NCBI GenBank assembly: GCA_905479115.1
Contig: CAJQLF010000026.1
Coordinates: 1 to 64,000, forward strand
DNA: 64,000 bases
Reading direction: 5' to 3'
From: an uncultured Flavobacteriales bacterium
GTDB lineage: Bacteria; Bacteroidota; Bacteroidia; Flavobacteriales_D; Sanyastnellaceae
Shown: positions 8,631 through 17,095 of the stretch, piece by piece
Numbering within the stretch: position 1 is the stretch's first letter
Layout of the letters: every line of letters starts with the position of its first letter
Program-made: the position numbers and the translations under genes
The notes under the pieces: generated by a model
Told to the model about the DNA's origin: nothing
The model's database searches: none
The model's input: only the letters and a program-made list of their open reading frames with translations

Positions 8631-11126
8631 TTACTCAATGATCAGAGCTTGCCCTGGCGATTGGTCCAATTGAACGAAATACGTGCCGCTGGCCCAATCG
8701 CGCACGTCCACCTGCCACTCACTCATCCCCTGAGTGTTTCGCACTGCTGAAACCAATTGCCCGGAAGCATTCCAAATTTGCATTGATATAGCTGGTGATT
8801 TCGCTGTGATGTTGAGTTGGTCGCGTACTGGATTGGGCCAGATTCTGGCGTCAATTGCCATTGCATTGGATTCGATATTTGCCGACACATCGCCTTTTGC
8901 AAAAGCGTATTGACCTTGCTTCAAATCAAGTACACGGAACAACCCCGCTCCGTTCGCCAAAGATCCTGGTTGCCATTCGTAGGCTTCGCATTCTTGCCAA
9001 GGTGCGCCGGCATCAGGCCGCCACGCTAGAAACCCATTGGCCTCTGTTCCACCATACAGTTCGAAATCCAAAGCGTCAGAGTCGTTTCCATAGTATTGCA
9101 AGCGGGCATCGAGCAGGAGGCCATCCGGCCAAATTCCGTCAACCACCCAAAAATGGGTGGTACTCAATTCGTCTACATACGGTTCAACAGGTCCCGCGTC
9201 GGGAGCTGCCCAGTGATGTTCTACGCGGACCAGAGCCGAGTCACCTTCGGGCATTGCGTCGCAGCCGACACGCATCTGAACCCAAGGAAGATTTTGAATC
9301 CCTTCGGTGTCCTCAATGGTGTACATGAAGTCCATTCGGCCTTGGTTCAGCCTTCCATTGGGATTCAAGGCGATGAGTGCAGGGGTCTCAATTCCAGGAT
9401 GGTCAATTACCACCTCGTCTGTTTGACCGCTTGCAACGATCTCGGTATCGAAGCGATTCCAGTTGGCATCCCAAACAGCGACTTCGAGTGGTTCGGACAT
9501 ATGGTATTCGTCGCACGCGCGCAGTTTTTGCTGCAGGTGCAAGGTTGTTTGCTCGGAACCGGCCTGAACAGTGGAGTCAAGCACCCACGTTGAAAACCCA
9601 GGTTGCAGAACTTGCGCTTCAAACCAAGGGGTCATATCGACTCCGGTGACTGCCTCGAGTGTTTCTTCAAAATCCGTGACATCCATGAAGCTGTCGTAAT
9701 GTTCGGCAATCACGGATTGCATCCCTGATCTAAATACGTCATCTCCGAGGTAAGCGCGTAAGTTGTGTAAAATGGAGGCGCCTTTGTAGTAGGTATGTCG
9801 ACCGTAAATCTCCTCATCCGGCATCGGTGAAAGTGGATGAAAACCGTTGTCCTGAATGTGGCATTCTTCGAGAACGAATAACTGGTTATCCTTCACAACA
9901 TCAATAAACGCTTCTTCGCCGTCCTTCCATTCGATGAACAAGTGCGAACTGTATTCTGCGGGACCTTCTTTGAGCCACATGTGGTTGTGAATGCGCGGCG
10001 CGACCAAATCTCCCCACCAGTGATGACCCAGTTCGTGGCTGAGCAAGTCTCCGTTGGCGACCAATCCCTCACCCACCATGAATTGAGGGTAGGCAATGTT
10101 GGTTGGGATTTCCAAGGCTCCGTCTGTTGTGAGCACATAGCCCACCCGTTCCCAAGCATACGGTCCCCACCAATACTCGAGGGCGTCAATGGCGAAGCCG
10201 AGCTCTTGGAATTTATTGACCATGGGACTGATGTGTTCCTGTTTGGCCGTGAGTCGCACGGGAATATCACCGTAAGCGCCGGTGTGCACATAGTTTGAGT
10301 CGACGTACGGTGCGACGGCAATCGCGGATTGGTGCGTGGTAATGGGGTGCGACAGTTCAAAGCTGCGCAAAATGGTGTCGCCCGCGAGGAATTGTTCGCC
10401 GATGAGATGTCCTTGGCAATGAGCTTTGCGCCCGCCTGCACTCGTCACATGGTAGGTGTAAGTCGCTCGCTCGATGAAGTTATCAAAGCAAGGATACCAG
10501 ACTTTGCCGAAATTCGGGGGAATGGTCGTCAACCCAATTCCCAAATTGTAGATGTAATCGCTGACGTAATAAAAGCCGCCCCAATAGGGATCTTGGTAGG
10601 GTGAACCGGAATACCACACATCCACTTGGTAAGGCATATCCGTTGACCAGCCTTCTACAGGGGTGTTCACATGGAGCTGAGATTCGGTTTGATTGAACCC
10701 GATGCTGTCCCCGTTAATTTTGATGCTGTCCACGGTAAGTTCAACCAGGTCAAACCACAGATCACTGGCGGATGCATCGAGTACATTCAATGAGATGGTG
10801 GCATGCGCATCTAACAGCTGATAGCTGTAGTTGGTCACATCCAGCACCAATTCATACGCTTGCAGATCAAATGAATCGCTCCGCGCAATGGACGGTTCCA
10901 TGTCGTAATTCATCATCCAACGAGGTGCGGGCGTGGGCTCGGCTTGGCAGCGATCATCGCCGGCCTGATGGCTGACGTGGTGGCATTGGACGGGATTAAA
11001 CAAACGGGGCGAGCGCAGCGTCCGCTGGTCTGAATTCGGTTCCGCCACTTGGCCATTCGCTGCAGATAACATCAATAAAATACCTGCTGCAGTGAAAAAG
11101 GAGCGAAAGAGATTTGGCTTTAGCAT
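8631..11126 (-). CDS. secreted M1 family zinc aminopeptidase with T9SS sorting domain
   Basis: An 831-residue metallopeptidase. After a signal peptide comes an aminopeptidase N-like beta domain, then the gluzincin core: HELGH at residues 364-368 supplies two zinc-binding His and the catalytic Glu, and Glu387, 18 residues after the second His, is the third ligand. The exopeptidase GAMEN motif appears as GALEI. A conserved Tyr lies in RHTYYKGA. The last 70 residues (from about WPNPVRD) form a T9SS type A sorting domain ending in a short basic/hydrophobic strand, so the enzyme is exported across the outer membrane and released or surface-attached. Peptide scavenging is inferred. Confidence 0.9.
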   Translation of the reverse strand: MLKPNLFRSFFTAAGILLMLSAANGQVAEPNSDQRTLRSPRLFNPVQCHHVSHQAGDDRCQAEPTPAPRWMMNYDMEPSIARSDSFDLQAYELVLDVTNYSYQLLDAHATISLNVLDASASDLWFDLVELTVDSIKINGDSIGFNQTESQLHVNTPVEGWSTDMPYQVDVWYSGSPYQDPYWGGFYYVSDYIYNLGIGLTTIPPNFGKVWYPCFDNFIERATYTYHVTSAGGRKAHCQGHLIGEQFLAGDTILRSFELSHPITTHQSAIAVAPYVDSNYVHTGAYGDIPVRLTAKQEHISPMVNKFQELGFAIDALEYWWGPYAWERVGYVLTTDGALEIPTNIAYPQFMVGEGLVANGDLLSHELGHHWWGDLVAPRIHNHMWLKEGPAEYSSHLFIEWKDGEEAFIDVVKDNQLFVLEECHIQDNGFHPLSPMPDEEIYGRHTYYKGASILHNLRAYLGDDVFRSGMQSVIAEHYDSFMDVTDFEETLEAVTGVDMTPWFEAQVLQPGFSTWVLDSTVQAGSEQTTLHLQQKLRACDEYHMSEPLEVAVWDANWNRFDTEIVASGQTDEVVIDHPGIETPALIALNPNGRLNQGRMDFMYTIEDTEGIQNLPWVQMRVGCDAMPEGDSALVRVEHHWAAPDAGPVEPYVDELSTTHFWVVDGIWPDGLLLDARLQYYGNDSDALDFELYGGTEANGFLAWRPDAGAPWQECEAYEWQPGSLANGAGLFRVLDLKQGQYAFAKGDVSANIESNAMAIDARIWPNPVRDQLNITAKSPAISMQIWNASGQLVSAVRNTQGMSEWQVDVRDWASGTYFVQLDQSPGQALIIE

Positions 11127-11127
11127 G

Positions 11128-11157
11128 TTGCCAATTTACATCATCGACCTACTTTCG
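11128..11157 (+). promoter_or_regulatory. promoter of the FKBP isomerase gene
   Basis: TTG (11128-11130), 19 bases, TACTTTCG (11150-11157), then CGCC and the ATG at 11162. The box matches the relaxed Bacteroidota consensus TAnnTTyG, and the transcript would start at or within the start codon. Confidence 0.5.
11131..11138 (-). promoter_or_regulatory. -7 box four bases before the M1 peptidase ATG
   Basis: On the minus strand TAAATTGG (one mismatch from TAnnTTTG) is followed by CAAC and then the start codon at 11126. It shares the N4 spacing seen at several other genes here, and would give a leaderless mRNA. Confidence 0.35.
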
Positions 11158-11161
11158 CGCC

Positions 11162-11635
11162 ATGAACAAGACACCGATTGCTCCTGGGAAGTATGCGGAA
11201 ATCAGCTACATCTTGAGGGAAAATGGCCCAGACGGCGAAGAACTCGAAATTTGTCCTGCCGATGAGGCCTTTGGTTTCATGCTGGGAGAAGGCCAGGTTT
11301 TGCCCGCTTTTGAGGCGGCTTTGCATGGACTGGTCGCCGGGGACTCATTTGAGTTCACTTTGAGCGTAGAGGATGCCTACGGAGAAGAAGACGAAGAGGC
11401 GTATGTCGAGGTGCCGAAGTCGGCATTTATTGTAGACGGCGAATTGGACGAATCAATCTTTGAGGTAGGAGAGGCTGTTCCAATGCAGACGGAGGATGGC
11501 GACGAGATGATTGGTGTGGTCTCGGAAGCGCGATTAAATTCCGTTGTGGTGGATTTCAATCACCCTTTTTCCGGTTTGAGCTTGCATTTTGTGGGCGAGA
11601 TTTTAGGCGTTTCCGATGCGCCACCCGCGGGATAA
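11162..11635 (+). CDS. FKBP/SlyD-type peptidyl-prolyl cis-trans isomerase
   Basis: Catalyses cis-trans isomerisation of prolyl peptide bonds and probably acts as a folding chaperone in the cytoplasm, since no signal peptide is present. The 157-residue sequence has the SlyD layout: an N-terminal FKBP half (YAEISYIL..., then EICPADEAFGFMLGEGQVLPAFEAAL), a central insert-in-flap region (DAYGEEDEEAYVEVPKSAF), and the closing strand VDFNHPFSGLSLHFVGEI. The His-rich metal-binding tail of E. coli SlyD is absent. ATG 11162 is favoured over an upstream alternative because a promoter box ends four bases before it. It sits 30 bases before thiL and is divergent from the M1 peptidase gene. Confidence 0.9.
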   Translation: MNKTPIAPGKYAEISYILRENGPDGEELEICPADEAFGFMLGEGQVLPAFEAALHGLVAGDSFEFTLSVEDAYGEEDEEAYVEVPKSAFIVDGELDESIFEVGEAVPMQTEDGDEMIGVVSEARLNSVVVDFNHPFSGLSLHFVGEILGVSDAPPAG

Positions 11636-11653
11636 ATCGAGAAAAAGATTCGG

Positions 11654-11661
11654 TACCTTTG
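11654..11661 (+). promoter_or_regulatory. -7 box four bases before thiL
   Basis: TACCTTTG, an exact TAnnTTTG match, is followed by CGGC and the thiL ATG at 11666. No clear TTG lies about 20 bases upstream. The position implies an mRNA beginning at the start codon. Confidence 0.45.
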
Positions 11662-11665
11662 CGGC

Positions 11666-12715
11666 ATGCAACGTACGGAAATAGAAGACCTTGGTGAGTT
11701 TGGTTTGATTCGTCGGCTAACGGAGGGTACCGTCCTGCGACAGCCTTCGACGCTGATGGGCATTGGAGATGATGCGGCTGTGATTAACCCAGAAGGGAAG
11801 CGGGTGGTGGTTTCTACCGACATGCTGTGCGAAGGGGTGCACTTTGATTTGGCGTATGTGCCGTTGAAGCATCTCGGATACAAGTCCATTGCCGTCAACT
11901 TATCTGACATCTGCGCAATGAACGCGATTCCATCGCAAGTGACCGTTTCTATTGCGGTAAGCAGTCGGTTTTCGGTCGAAGCCCTCGAGGAATTGTATGC
12001 CGGTGTGCATAAGGCTTGTGCGGTATACGGAGTTGATTTGGTGGGGGGTGATACATCCTCCTCTACGTCGGGTTTAATGGTGACAGTAACAGCTTTGGGC
12101 TTGGTTGATGGAGAGGCCGCCGTTGCGCGCTCAGGGGCCAAGGCAGGAGATTTGCTGGTGGTATCTGGCGATTTAGGAGGCGCGTACATGGGGCTTCAAG
12201 TGCTTGAACGCGAGCGGGTGGTCTTCAAATCGGCTCCCATGGCTCAACCCGACCTGTCGGGACACGAGGGCATCCTGGAGCGTCAGCTCAAGCCTGAAGC
12301 GCGAACCGACGTAGTCCGGGAAATGGCGGATCTGAAATTGAAGCCGACCTCCATGATTGATGTTTCGGATGGGTTGGCTTCAGAAGTTTTTCATCTGTGC
12401 GCAGCCTCGGGACTGGGCGTGAAAGTGTTCGAAGAGAAACTGCCCATTGATCCTCACACGTATGAGACGGCCCGTGAATTCAACCTCGACCCGACACTTT
12501 GTGTGCTCAGTGGCGGGGAGGATTATGAGCTGCTATTTACCGTTGCACAGGACGACTACGAAAAGGTTCGGAATCATCCAAAACTTTCGGTGATAGGCCA
12601 CATGGTGGATGATCCGGAGATCAAAACGCTCATCACCAAGAACGGATTGGAAACACCGCTCAAAGCGCAAGGTTGGGACGGCATAGCCCAATCTAATTCC
12701 GAAGAAACCGTTTGA
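11666..12715 (+). CDS. thiL: thiamine-phosphate kinase
   Basis: Phosphorylates thiamine monophosphate to thiamine diphosphate with ATP, the last step of cofactor synthesis; cytoplasmic. The 349 residues show the PurM/ThiL fold signatures: ELGEFGLI-type start (EDLGEFGLIRRL), the metal-binding GIGDDAAVI motif, VVVSTDMLCEGVHFD, SDICAMNA, GVDLVGGDTS, DVSDGLASEV and the late LSGGEDYELLFT motif. It leads a tight plus-strand cluster in which asnB starts three bases after its stop. No TPP riboswitch is visible upstream; the leader is too short to hold one. Confidence 0.95.
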   Translation: MQRTEIEDLGEFGLIRRLTEGTVLRQPSTLMGIGDDAAVINPEGKRVVVSTDMLCEGVHFDLAYVPLKHLGYKSIAVNLSDICAMNAIPSQVTVSIAVSSRFSVEALEELYAGVHKACAVYGVDLVGGDTSSSTSGLMVTVTALGLVDGEAAVARSGAKAGDLLVVSGDLGGAYMGLQVLERERVVFKSAPMAQPDLSGHEGILERQLKPEARTDVVREMADLKLKPTSMIDVSDGLASEVFHLCAASGLGVKVFEEKLPIDPHTYETAREFNLDPTLCVLSGGEDYELLFTVAQDDYEKVRNHPKLSVIGHMVDDPEIKTLITKNGLETPLKAQGWDGIAQSNSEETV

Positions 12716-12718
12716 GGG

Positions 12719-14605
12719 ATGTGTGGGATTTCGGGGATATACGGAATTGAGTCACGCGATAAATTCCCTGAAGCGTGCGCGGCGCTGGATCGCATGACCA
12801 AGGCTATTGCCCACCGTGGACCTGACGCAACAGGAGTTTGGACGAAAGAGGAGGAAGTAATGCTAGGTCACCGGAGATTGAGCATTATTGATACCCGGGA
12901 GGTATCCAATCAGCCGTTCATCGATGAAGACACAGGAGACGTGATTGTGTTCAACGGCGAAGTATACAATTACCGCGAACTCCGGGAGCAACTGAAAGGT
13001 GATTTTGATTTCAAGACCGATTGCGATACCGAGGTGGTTTTGGCTGCATTGCAAGTATGGGGGCGCGCAGCGCTCAATGAATTCAATGGAATGTTCGCTT
13101 TTGCGTATTGGAATCATGCCGAGCGTGAGTTGTTTATTGCCCGCGATCGAATGGGCATCAAACCCGTCTACTACACCTCGGTAAATGGATCCGTGTTGTT
13201 TTCGAGTGAGGTGAGGAGTTTATTGGCCTCCGATTGGGTCAAGCGTCGGCACGATCCGATCGCCTTGGTGGATTATCTGCGATATCAAACCGTCCATGCT
13301 CCGCGGACGATGGTTCAAGGTGTGAAGTTGCTTGAGCCCGGCCATTGGATGCGGTTAAACGGGGAAGAGATGGAAATCCAATGCTGGTGGGATGCTGCTT
13401 CTTCTGCGTCTCCATCCAGTGCCCCGCGAGCAGAGCAATTAAAGTTGATTCGATCGACCTTAAGAGACGCGGTTTCTTTGCGCATGCGATCTGATGTGCC
13501 GCTTGGTGCTTTTTTGTCCGGCGGGATTGATTCCAGCGCGATTGTTGGACTGATGAAAGAATCAACCGATCAGCAGATCTCGACGTTTAGCGTAACCTTC
13601 AATGAAGGTGAGTTTGACGAAAGTCGGTACTCAAGGATGATTGCCAAGCGGTTCAACACAGACCATCATGAAATTCGATTGACACCCGATGCTTTTCTGA
13701 GCGAAGTCCCCGCAGCATTGGAAGCGATGGATCATCCCAGCGGCGATGGCCCCAATACCTATGTCGTTAGCCAGGCGACAAAGCATGCGGGAATTACGGT
13801 TGCGCTGAGCGGATTGGGCGGCGATGAGTTGTTTGCCGGGTATCCTGTTTTTCAGCGGTCCCAGGCCTTGTGGGATCAACGTTGGTTGGGATCTTGGCCC
13901 CGCGGATTGCGCAGATTGGCTGGGGAAGCATTTGCCGCATACAAAAGAGACGGATCCGCCTACAAAAAGGCAGACATTCTCGCGGGTGATTATTTCGATG
14001 TGGCCCATACGTACCCCTTATCCCGCCAGGTTTTCTTGGAACGCGATGTGCGAAGGCTTGCGCCACAGCATGCCAACACGCCCAATGCGGTGTTCCAATG
14101 GCTTCAATTATCGTTGATTAATTCGGGGACAGGAGAACGGTTGCCCCGACTTTCACAAGTGTCTTTGGCGGAAATGTGGACCTACATGGGGCACACGCTG
14201 CTGCGCGATACAGACCAAATGTCCATGGCGCATGCGCTTGAGGTCCGGGTTCCCTTTTTAGATCACCGGCTGGTGTCTTTGGCATTGAGCATTGGAGACG
14301 AGGATAAATGGCCGCATTCGCCGAAGCAGCTGCTGACGGATGCGTTGCCTGATTTGCTGCCACCAGAAATCATTCATCGGCCCAAAATGGGATTTACTTT
14401 GCCCTGGGAACAATGGATGAGGACTTCGTTGAAGCCCCTTTGCGTAAAAGGCTTGGGCTTCCTAGCGAATGTTGACACGCTATCGAATGCACAAGTCAAT
14501 CGGGTATGGGACGCGTTTGTTGCGGGTGACCCGCGTTGGACATTCTCGCGGGTTTGGTCGTTGGTGGTATTGGGATTTTGGATGGAACACAATGGAATCA
14601 GTTGA
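12719..14605 (+). CDS. asnB: asparagine synthase (glutamine-hydrolyzing)
   Basis: Transfers glutamine-derived ammonia to an adenylated carboxylate, classically aspartate to asparagine; cytoplasmic. The 628 residues have Cys2 (MCGISGIYG) as glutaminase nucleophile, HRGPDATG, FNGEVYNYREL, and in the C-terminal half the PP-loop LSGGIDSSAIVGL with ALSGLGGDELFAGY and EVRVPFLDH. In Bacteroidota, members next to glycosyltransferases often belong to surface-glycan clusters and may amidate sugars instead, so the substrate here is uncertain. The gene begins three bases after thiL and overlaps the following glycosyltransferase by 14 bases. Confidence 0.9.
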   Translation: MCGISGIYGIESRDKFPEACAALDRMTKAIAHRGPDATGVWTKEEEVMLGHRRLSIIDTREVSNQPFIDEDTGDVIVFNGEVYNYRELREQLKGDFDFKTDCDTEVVLAALQVWGRAALNEFNGMFAFAYWNHAERELFIARDRMGIKPVYYTSVNGSVLFSSEVRSLLASDWVKRRHDPIALVDYLRYQTVHAPRTMVQGVKLLEPGHWMRLNGEEMEIQCWWDAASSASPSSAPRAEQLKLIRSTLRDAVSLRMRSDVPLGAFLSGGIDSSAIVGLMKESTDQQISTFSVTFNEGEFDESRYSRMIAKRFNTDHHEIRLTPDAFLSEVPAALEAMDHPSGDGPNTYVVSQATKHAGITVALSGLGGDELFAGYPVFQRSQALWDQRWLGSWPRGLRRLAGEAFAAYKRDGSAYKKADILAGDYFDVAHTYPLSRQVFLERDVRRLAPQHANTPNAVFQWLQLSLINSGTGERLPRLSQVSLAEMWTYMGHTLLRDTDQMSMAHALEVRVPFLDHRLVSLALSIGDEDKWPHSPKQLLTDALPDLLPPEIIHRPKMGFTLPWEQWMRTSLKPLCVKGLGFLANVDTLSNAQVNRVWDAFVAGDPRWTFSRVWSLVVLGFWMEHNGIS

Positions 14606-15737
14606 TCGAAGTAAGCGGATTTTGATTTCGGTGGATTGGTTTCCACCGGCTTTTCGTGCTGGAGGGCCCATTCGAAGCACTGCAAATTTGGCGACAATGC
14701 TTGCCGAGCATGCCCAAGTTTGGGTCGTTACAGGCGGATCTGACTTGGGGGAAACCAATCCTTTGGTGAGTCAATTGGATCAATGGGTGAGCTTTCCCAC
14801 GGCCAATGGCCCGATTCAAGTGTGGTACGGAAGTGACATTAATCGAGCATTTTGGAAAAAAAAACTCCGTGAGATTCAGCCTCATGTTGTTCATCTCAAC
14901 AGCGTGTTTTCCCGGGCATTTACCCTTCTGCCCCTTCGCCTTTTGCGGACCCAAAGGCAGATCAAAACCATCGTTGCTCCTCGCGGGATGTTTGGGAAAT
15001 CTGCGTTGGGAATTAAACCTTTGAAAAAACGGATATTTTTATCCTTGACCCGGATGATGGGGTGGATGGACTCCGTCCATTGGCATGCATCCAGTGCCGG
15101 CGAAAGAGAAGAAGTGAAGACGATTCTTCCCAGGGCTCAGGTTTCGGTCGCTCAGAACCTTGCATCGCCGCTCCCTCAAGACAACCCCGCACGTTCATCA
15201 GAAAGGTGGAGGGTTGTTATCATTGGACGCATCCATCGGGTAAAAAACCTTGATTTTGGTCTGAAGGCTTTGCTCAAAAGCTCATCTGCTCGCCCATTGG
15301 AAGTTCATTTCATCGGCCCAGTGGAGGATGCGACGTACCAAGATGAGTTGATTGCGCTGGCACAGGAGCACCCCGCCGTATCCGTTCAATTCCTCGGGGG
15401 TCTGCCCCCTTCAGAACTCAAGGCGCATTTTCAAGCTGCGCATTATCTATTGTCTTCGACGACGCAAGAAAATTTCGGCCATTCTATCGTGGAGGCATGG
15501 GCGCATGGATGTCCAGTTTTGATCAGCGACCGCACGCCTTGGCGTGATTTAGCGGACAAGGGAATTGGTTGGGATTGGCCGCTTGACCCGGCAACGTGGG
15601 CAACAGGGTTGGAAACGGCGTTGGCAGCAAATTCCGATCAATGGCAGGCGATGTCAGAGGCGTCGCGCCTGTTTTTTTCAACGCACGTGCGGAGCGAGGA
15701 AGCAGAACGCGCTAACTTGGCGTTGTTCGAATTATGA
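14592..15737 (+). CDS. GT4-like glycosyltransferase
   Basis: A 381-residue GT-B glycosyltransferase of the GT4 type, likely transferring a sugar to a lipid-linked or surface glycan at the cytoplasmic face of the membrane. It has the N-terminal acceptor-domain start ILISVDWFPPAFRAGGPIRS and, in the C-terminal half, RWRVVIIGRIHRVKNLDF followed by the donor-site motif ENFGHSIVEAWAHGCPVL, which provides the E-x7-E pattern. ATG 14592 was chosen because the in-frame upstream start at 14469 would add 41 residues entirely inside asnB coding sequence. The last codons overlap the next gene (ATGA at 15734). Donor and acceptor cannot be read from sequence. Confidence 0.87.
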   Translation: MESVDRSKRILISVDWFPPAFRAGGPIRSTANLATMLAEHAQVWVVTGGSDLGETNPLVSQLDQWVSFPTANGPIQVWYGSDINRAFWKKKLREIQPHVVHLNSVFSRAFTLLPLRLLRTQRQIKTIVAPRGMFGKSALGIKPLKKRIFLSLTRMMGWMDSVHWHASSAGEREEVKTILPRAQVSVAQNLASPLPQDNPARSSERWRVVIIGRIHRVKNLDFGLKALLKSSSARPLEVHFIGPVEDATYQDELIALAQEHPAVSVQFLGGLPPSELKAHFQAAHYLLSSTTQENFGHSIVEAWAHGCPVLISDRTPWRDLADKGIGWDWPLDPATWATGLETALAANSDQWQAMSEASRLFFSTHVRSEEAERANLALFEL

Positions 15738-16687
15738 ATCGCATTCAGTCACTTTTTGGCATTCAGTACCCGGTTATCCAGGCCGGGATGATTTGGTGCA
15801 GTGGTTGGGAATTGGCTAGCACGGTCTCCAACGCCGGGGGATTGGGCATCCTCGGTGCCGGGTCGATGTACCCGGAAGTACTGAGAGAACAAATTAAAAA
15901 ATGCCAAGCCGCGACGGACCGGCCTTTTGCGGTCAACATCCCGTTGCTCTACCCTTCGATTGAGGAGCACATTGCGAGCGTAATTGAATTGGGGGTTCCC
16001 ATTGTTTTTACCAGCGCGGGGAATCCTGCAACTTGGACAGAGCGCCTGCAATCCCATGGAATCAAAGTGGTGCATGTCGTGAGCAGCGTGAAGTTTGCGC
16101 TTAAGGCGGAATCAGCGGGTGTCGATGCGGTTGTGGCGGAGGGCTTTGAGGCGGGAGGGCACAATGGTCGGGAGGAGACAACAACCCTTTGCTTGGTTCC
16201 AGCTGTGGCCGATGCCTTGAAAGTTCCGGTGATTGCGGCGGGCGGGATTGGCGATGCGCGCAGCACGCTGGCGGCCTTTGCGCTTGGAGCGGAGGGCGTT
16301 CAGTTGGGCAGCCGATTTGTGGCAACTCCGGAATCATCCGCCCACCAAGCCTTCAAGGACCGAGTAGTTGACGCAGGCGAAGGTTCGACTCGATTGAGCC
16401 TCAAAGCGCTAACTCCTGTGCGATTGCTCGACAATTCATTCGCACGTCAAGTGGCGGCAGCCGAAGCAGCGGGGGAATCTCCTGAGGCATTGCAGGCGCT
16501 CTTGGGACGGGGCCGGGCAAAAAAAGGCATGTTTGAAGGGGATATGGAGGCCGGTGAATTGGAAATTGGTCAAGTCAGTGGTCAAATTCGACAGCTCGTT
16601 CCTGCGGCTGAAATAGTACAAGAATTGGTGCGTGAGTACGAACTACTTACCCAAGGCATGGCGGATCAACGGTTTCACTGGAAGTGA
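15734..16687 (+). CDS. nitronate monooxygenase / FabK-like flavoprotein
   Basis: A 317-residue FMN-binding TIM-barrel protein of the nitronate monooxygenase/2-nitropropane dioxygenase superfamily, which also contains the enoyl-ACP reductase FabK. Visible signatures: FGIQYPVIQAGM at the start, SNAGGLGILGAGS, VNIPLLYP, VVAEGFEAGGHNGRE carrying the conserved His, VPVIAAGGIGD for phosphate binding and GAEGVQLGSRFVAT. It could oxidise nitronates or reduce enoyl-ACP in fatty acid synthesis; the sequence alone does not decide. The start overlaps the glycosyltransferase stop and the stop overlaps the next start, so it is embedded in a coupled cluster. Confidence 0.83.
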   Translation: MNRIQSLFGIQYPVIQAGMIWCSGWELASTVSNAGGLGILGAGSMYPEVLREQIKKCQAATDRPFAVNIPLLYPSIEEHIASVIELGVPIVFTSAGNPATWTERLQSHGIKVVHVVSSVKFALKAESAGVDAVVAEGFEAGGHNGREETTTLCLVPAVADALKVPVIAAGGIGDARSTLAAFALGAEGVQLGSRFVATPESSAHQAFKDRVVDAGEGSTRLSLKALTPVRLLDNSFARQVAAAEAAGESPEALQALLGRGRAKKGMFEGDMEAGELEIGQVSGQIRQLVPAAEIVQELVREYELLTQGMADQRFHWK

Positions 16688-17091
16688 AAGGGTCGGCTTC
16701 CAGTCAAGGCGGAATCATCCTCTTTTTTGACGGCGCGTGTGGCCTGTGCGACAGAGCGGTGGCGTGGACATGGGATCGGACCAATGAAGACGTTCGGTTT
16801 GCTCCGCTTCAAGGGGAAACGGCGAAGCGCACACTCCCTTCCGAACTGCGCCAACCGCCGTACCAGTCATTGGTCGTTTTTGATGGCGTTCAGGCTTTTA
16901 CCGAGGCAGAAGGCTTGCGCCAGTTGGGCAAGGAGTTGCCTGCACCGTGGAGGCCAATGATGAGGGTGCTGACGGGATGGCCGTTGCGATCATTGACGCG
17001 CGTGGTTTATCGGTGCGTGGCTCAAAACCGTCACCGTTGGTTTTCCATGCAGTGCCGAGTCCCCGACCAAGCGGAGCGACTGCTTCCTTGA
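16684..17091 (+). CDS. DCC family (DUF393) thiol-disulfide-like protein
   Basis: A 135-residue member of the DUF393/DCC family, recognised by the N-terminal FFDGACGLC (D-x-x-C-x-x-C) motif near residue 15 and the thioredoxin-like arrangement after it (VRFAPLQGE..., YQSLVVFDG). The two cysteines suggest redox activity, but the family's biochemistry is poorly known. The start is GTG at 16684, overlapping the TGA of the flavoprotein gene; no in-frame ATG exists before the motif. It ends four bases before the uvrC stop on the opposite strand. Confidence 0.85.
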   Translation: MKGSASSQGGIILFFDGACGLCDRAVAWTWDRTNEDVRFAPLQGETAKRTLPSELRQPPYQSLVVFDGVQAFTEAEGLRQLGKELPAPWRPMMRVLTGWPLRSLTRVVYRCVAQNRHRWFSMQCRVPDQAERLLP

Positions 17092-17095
17092 TTCG

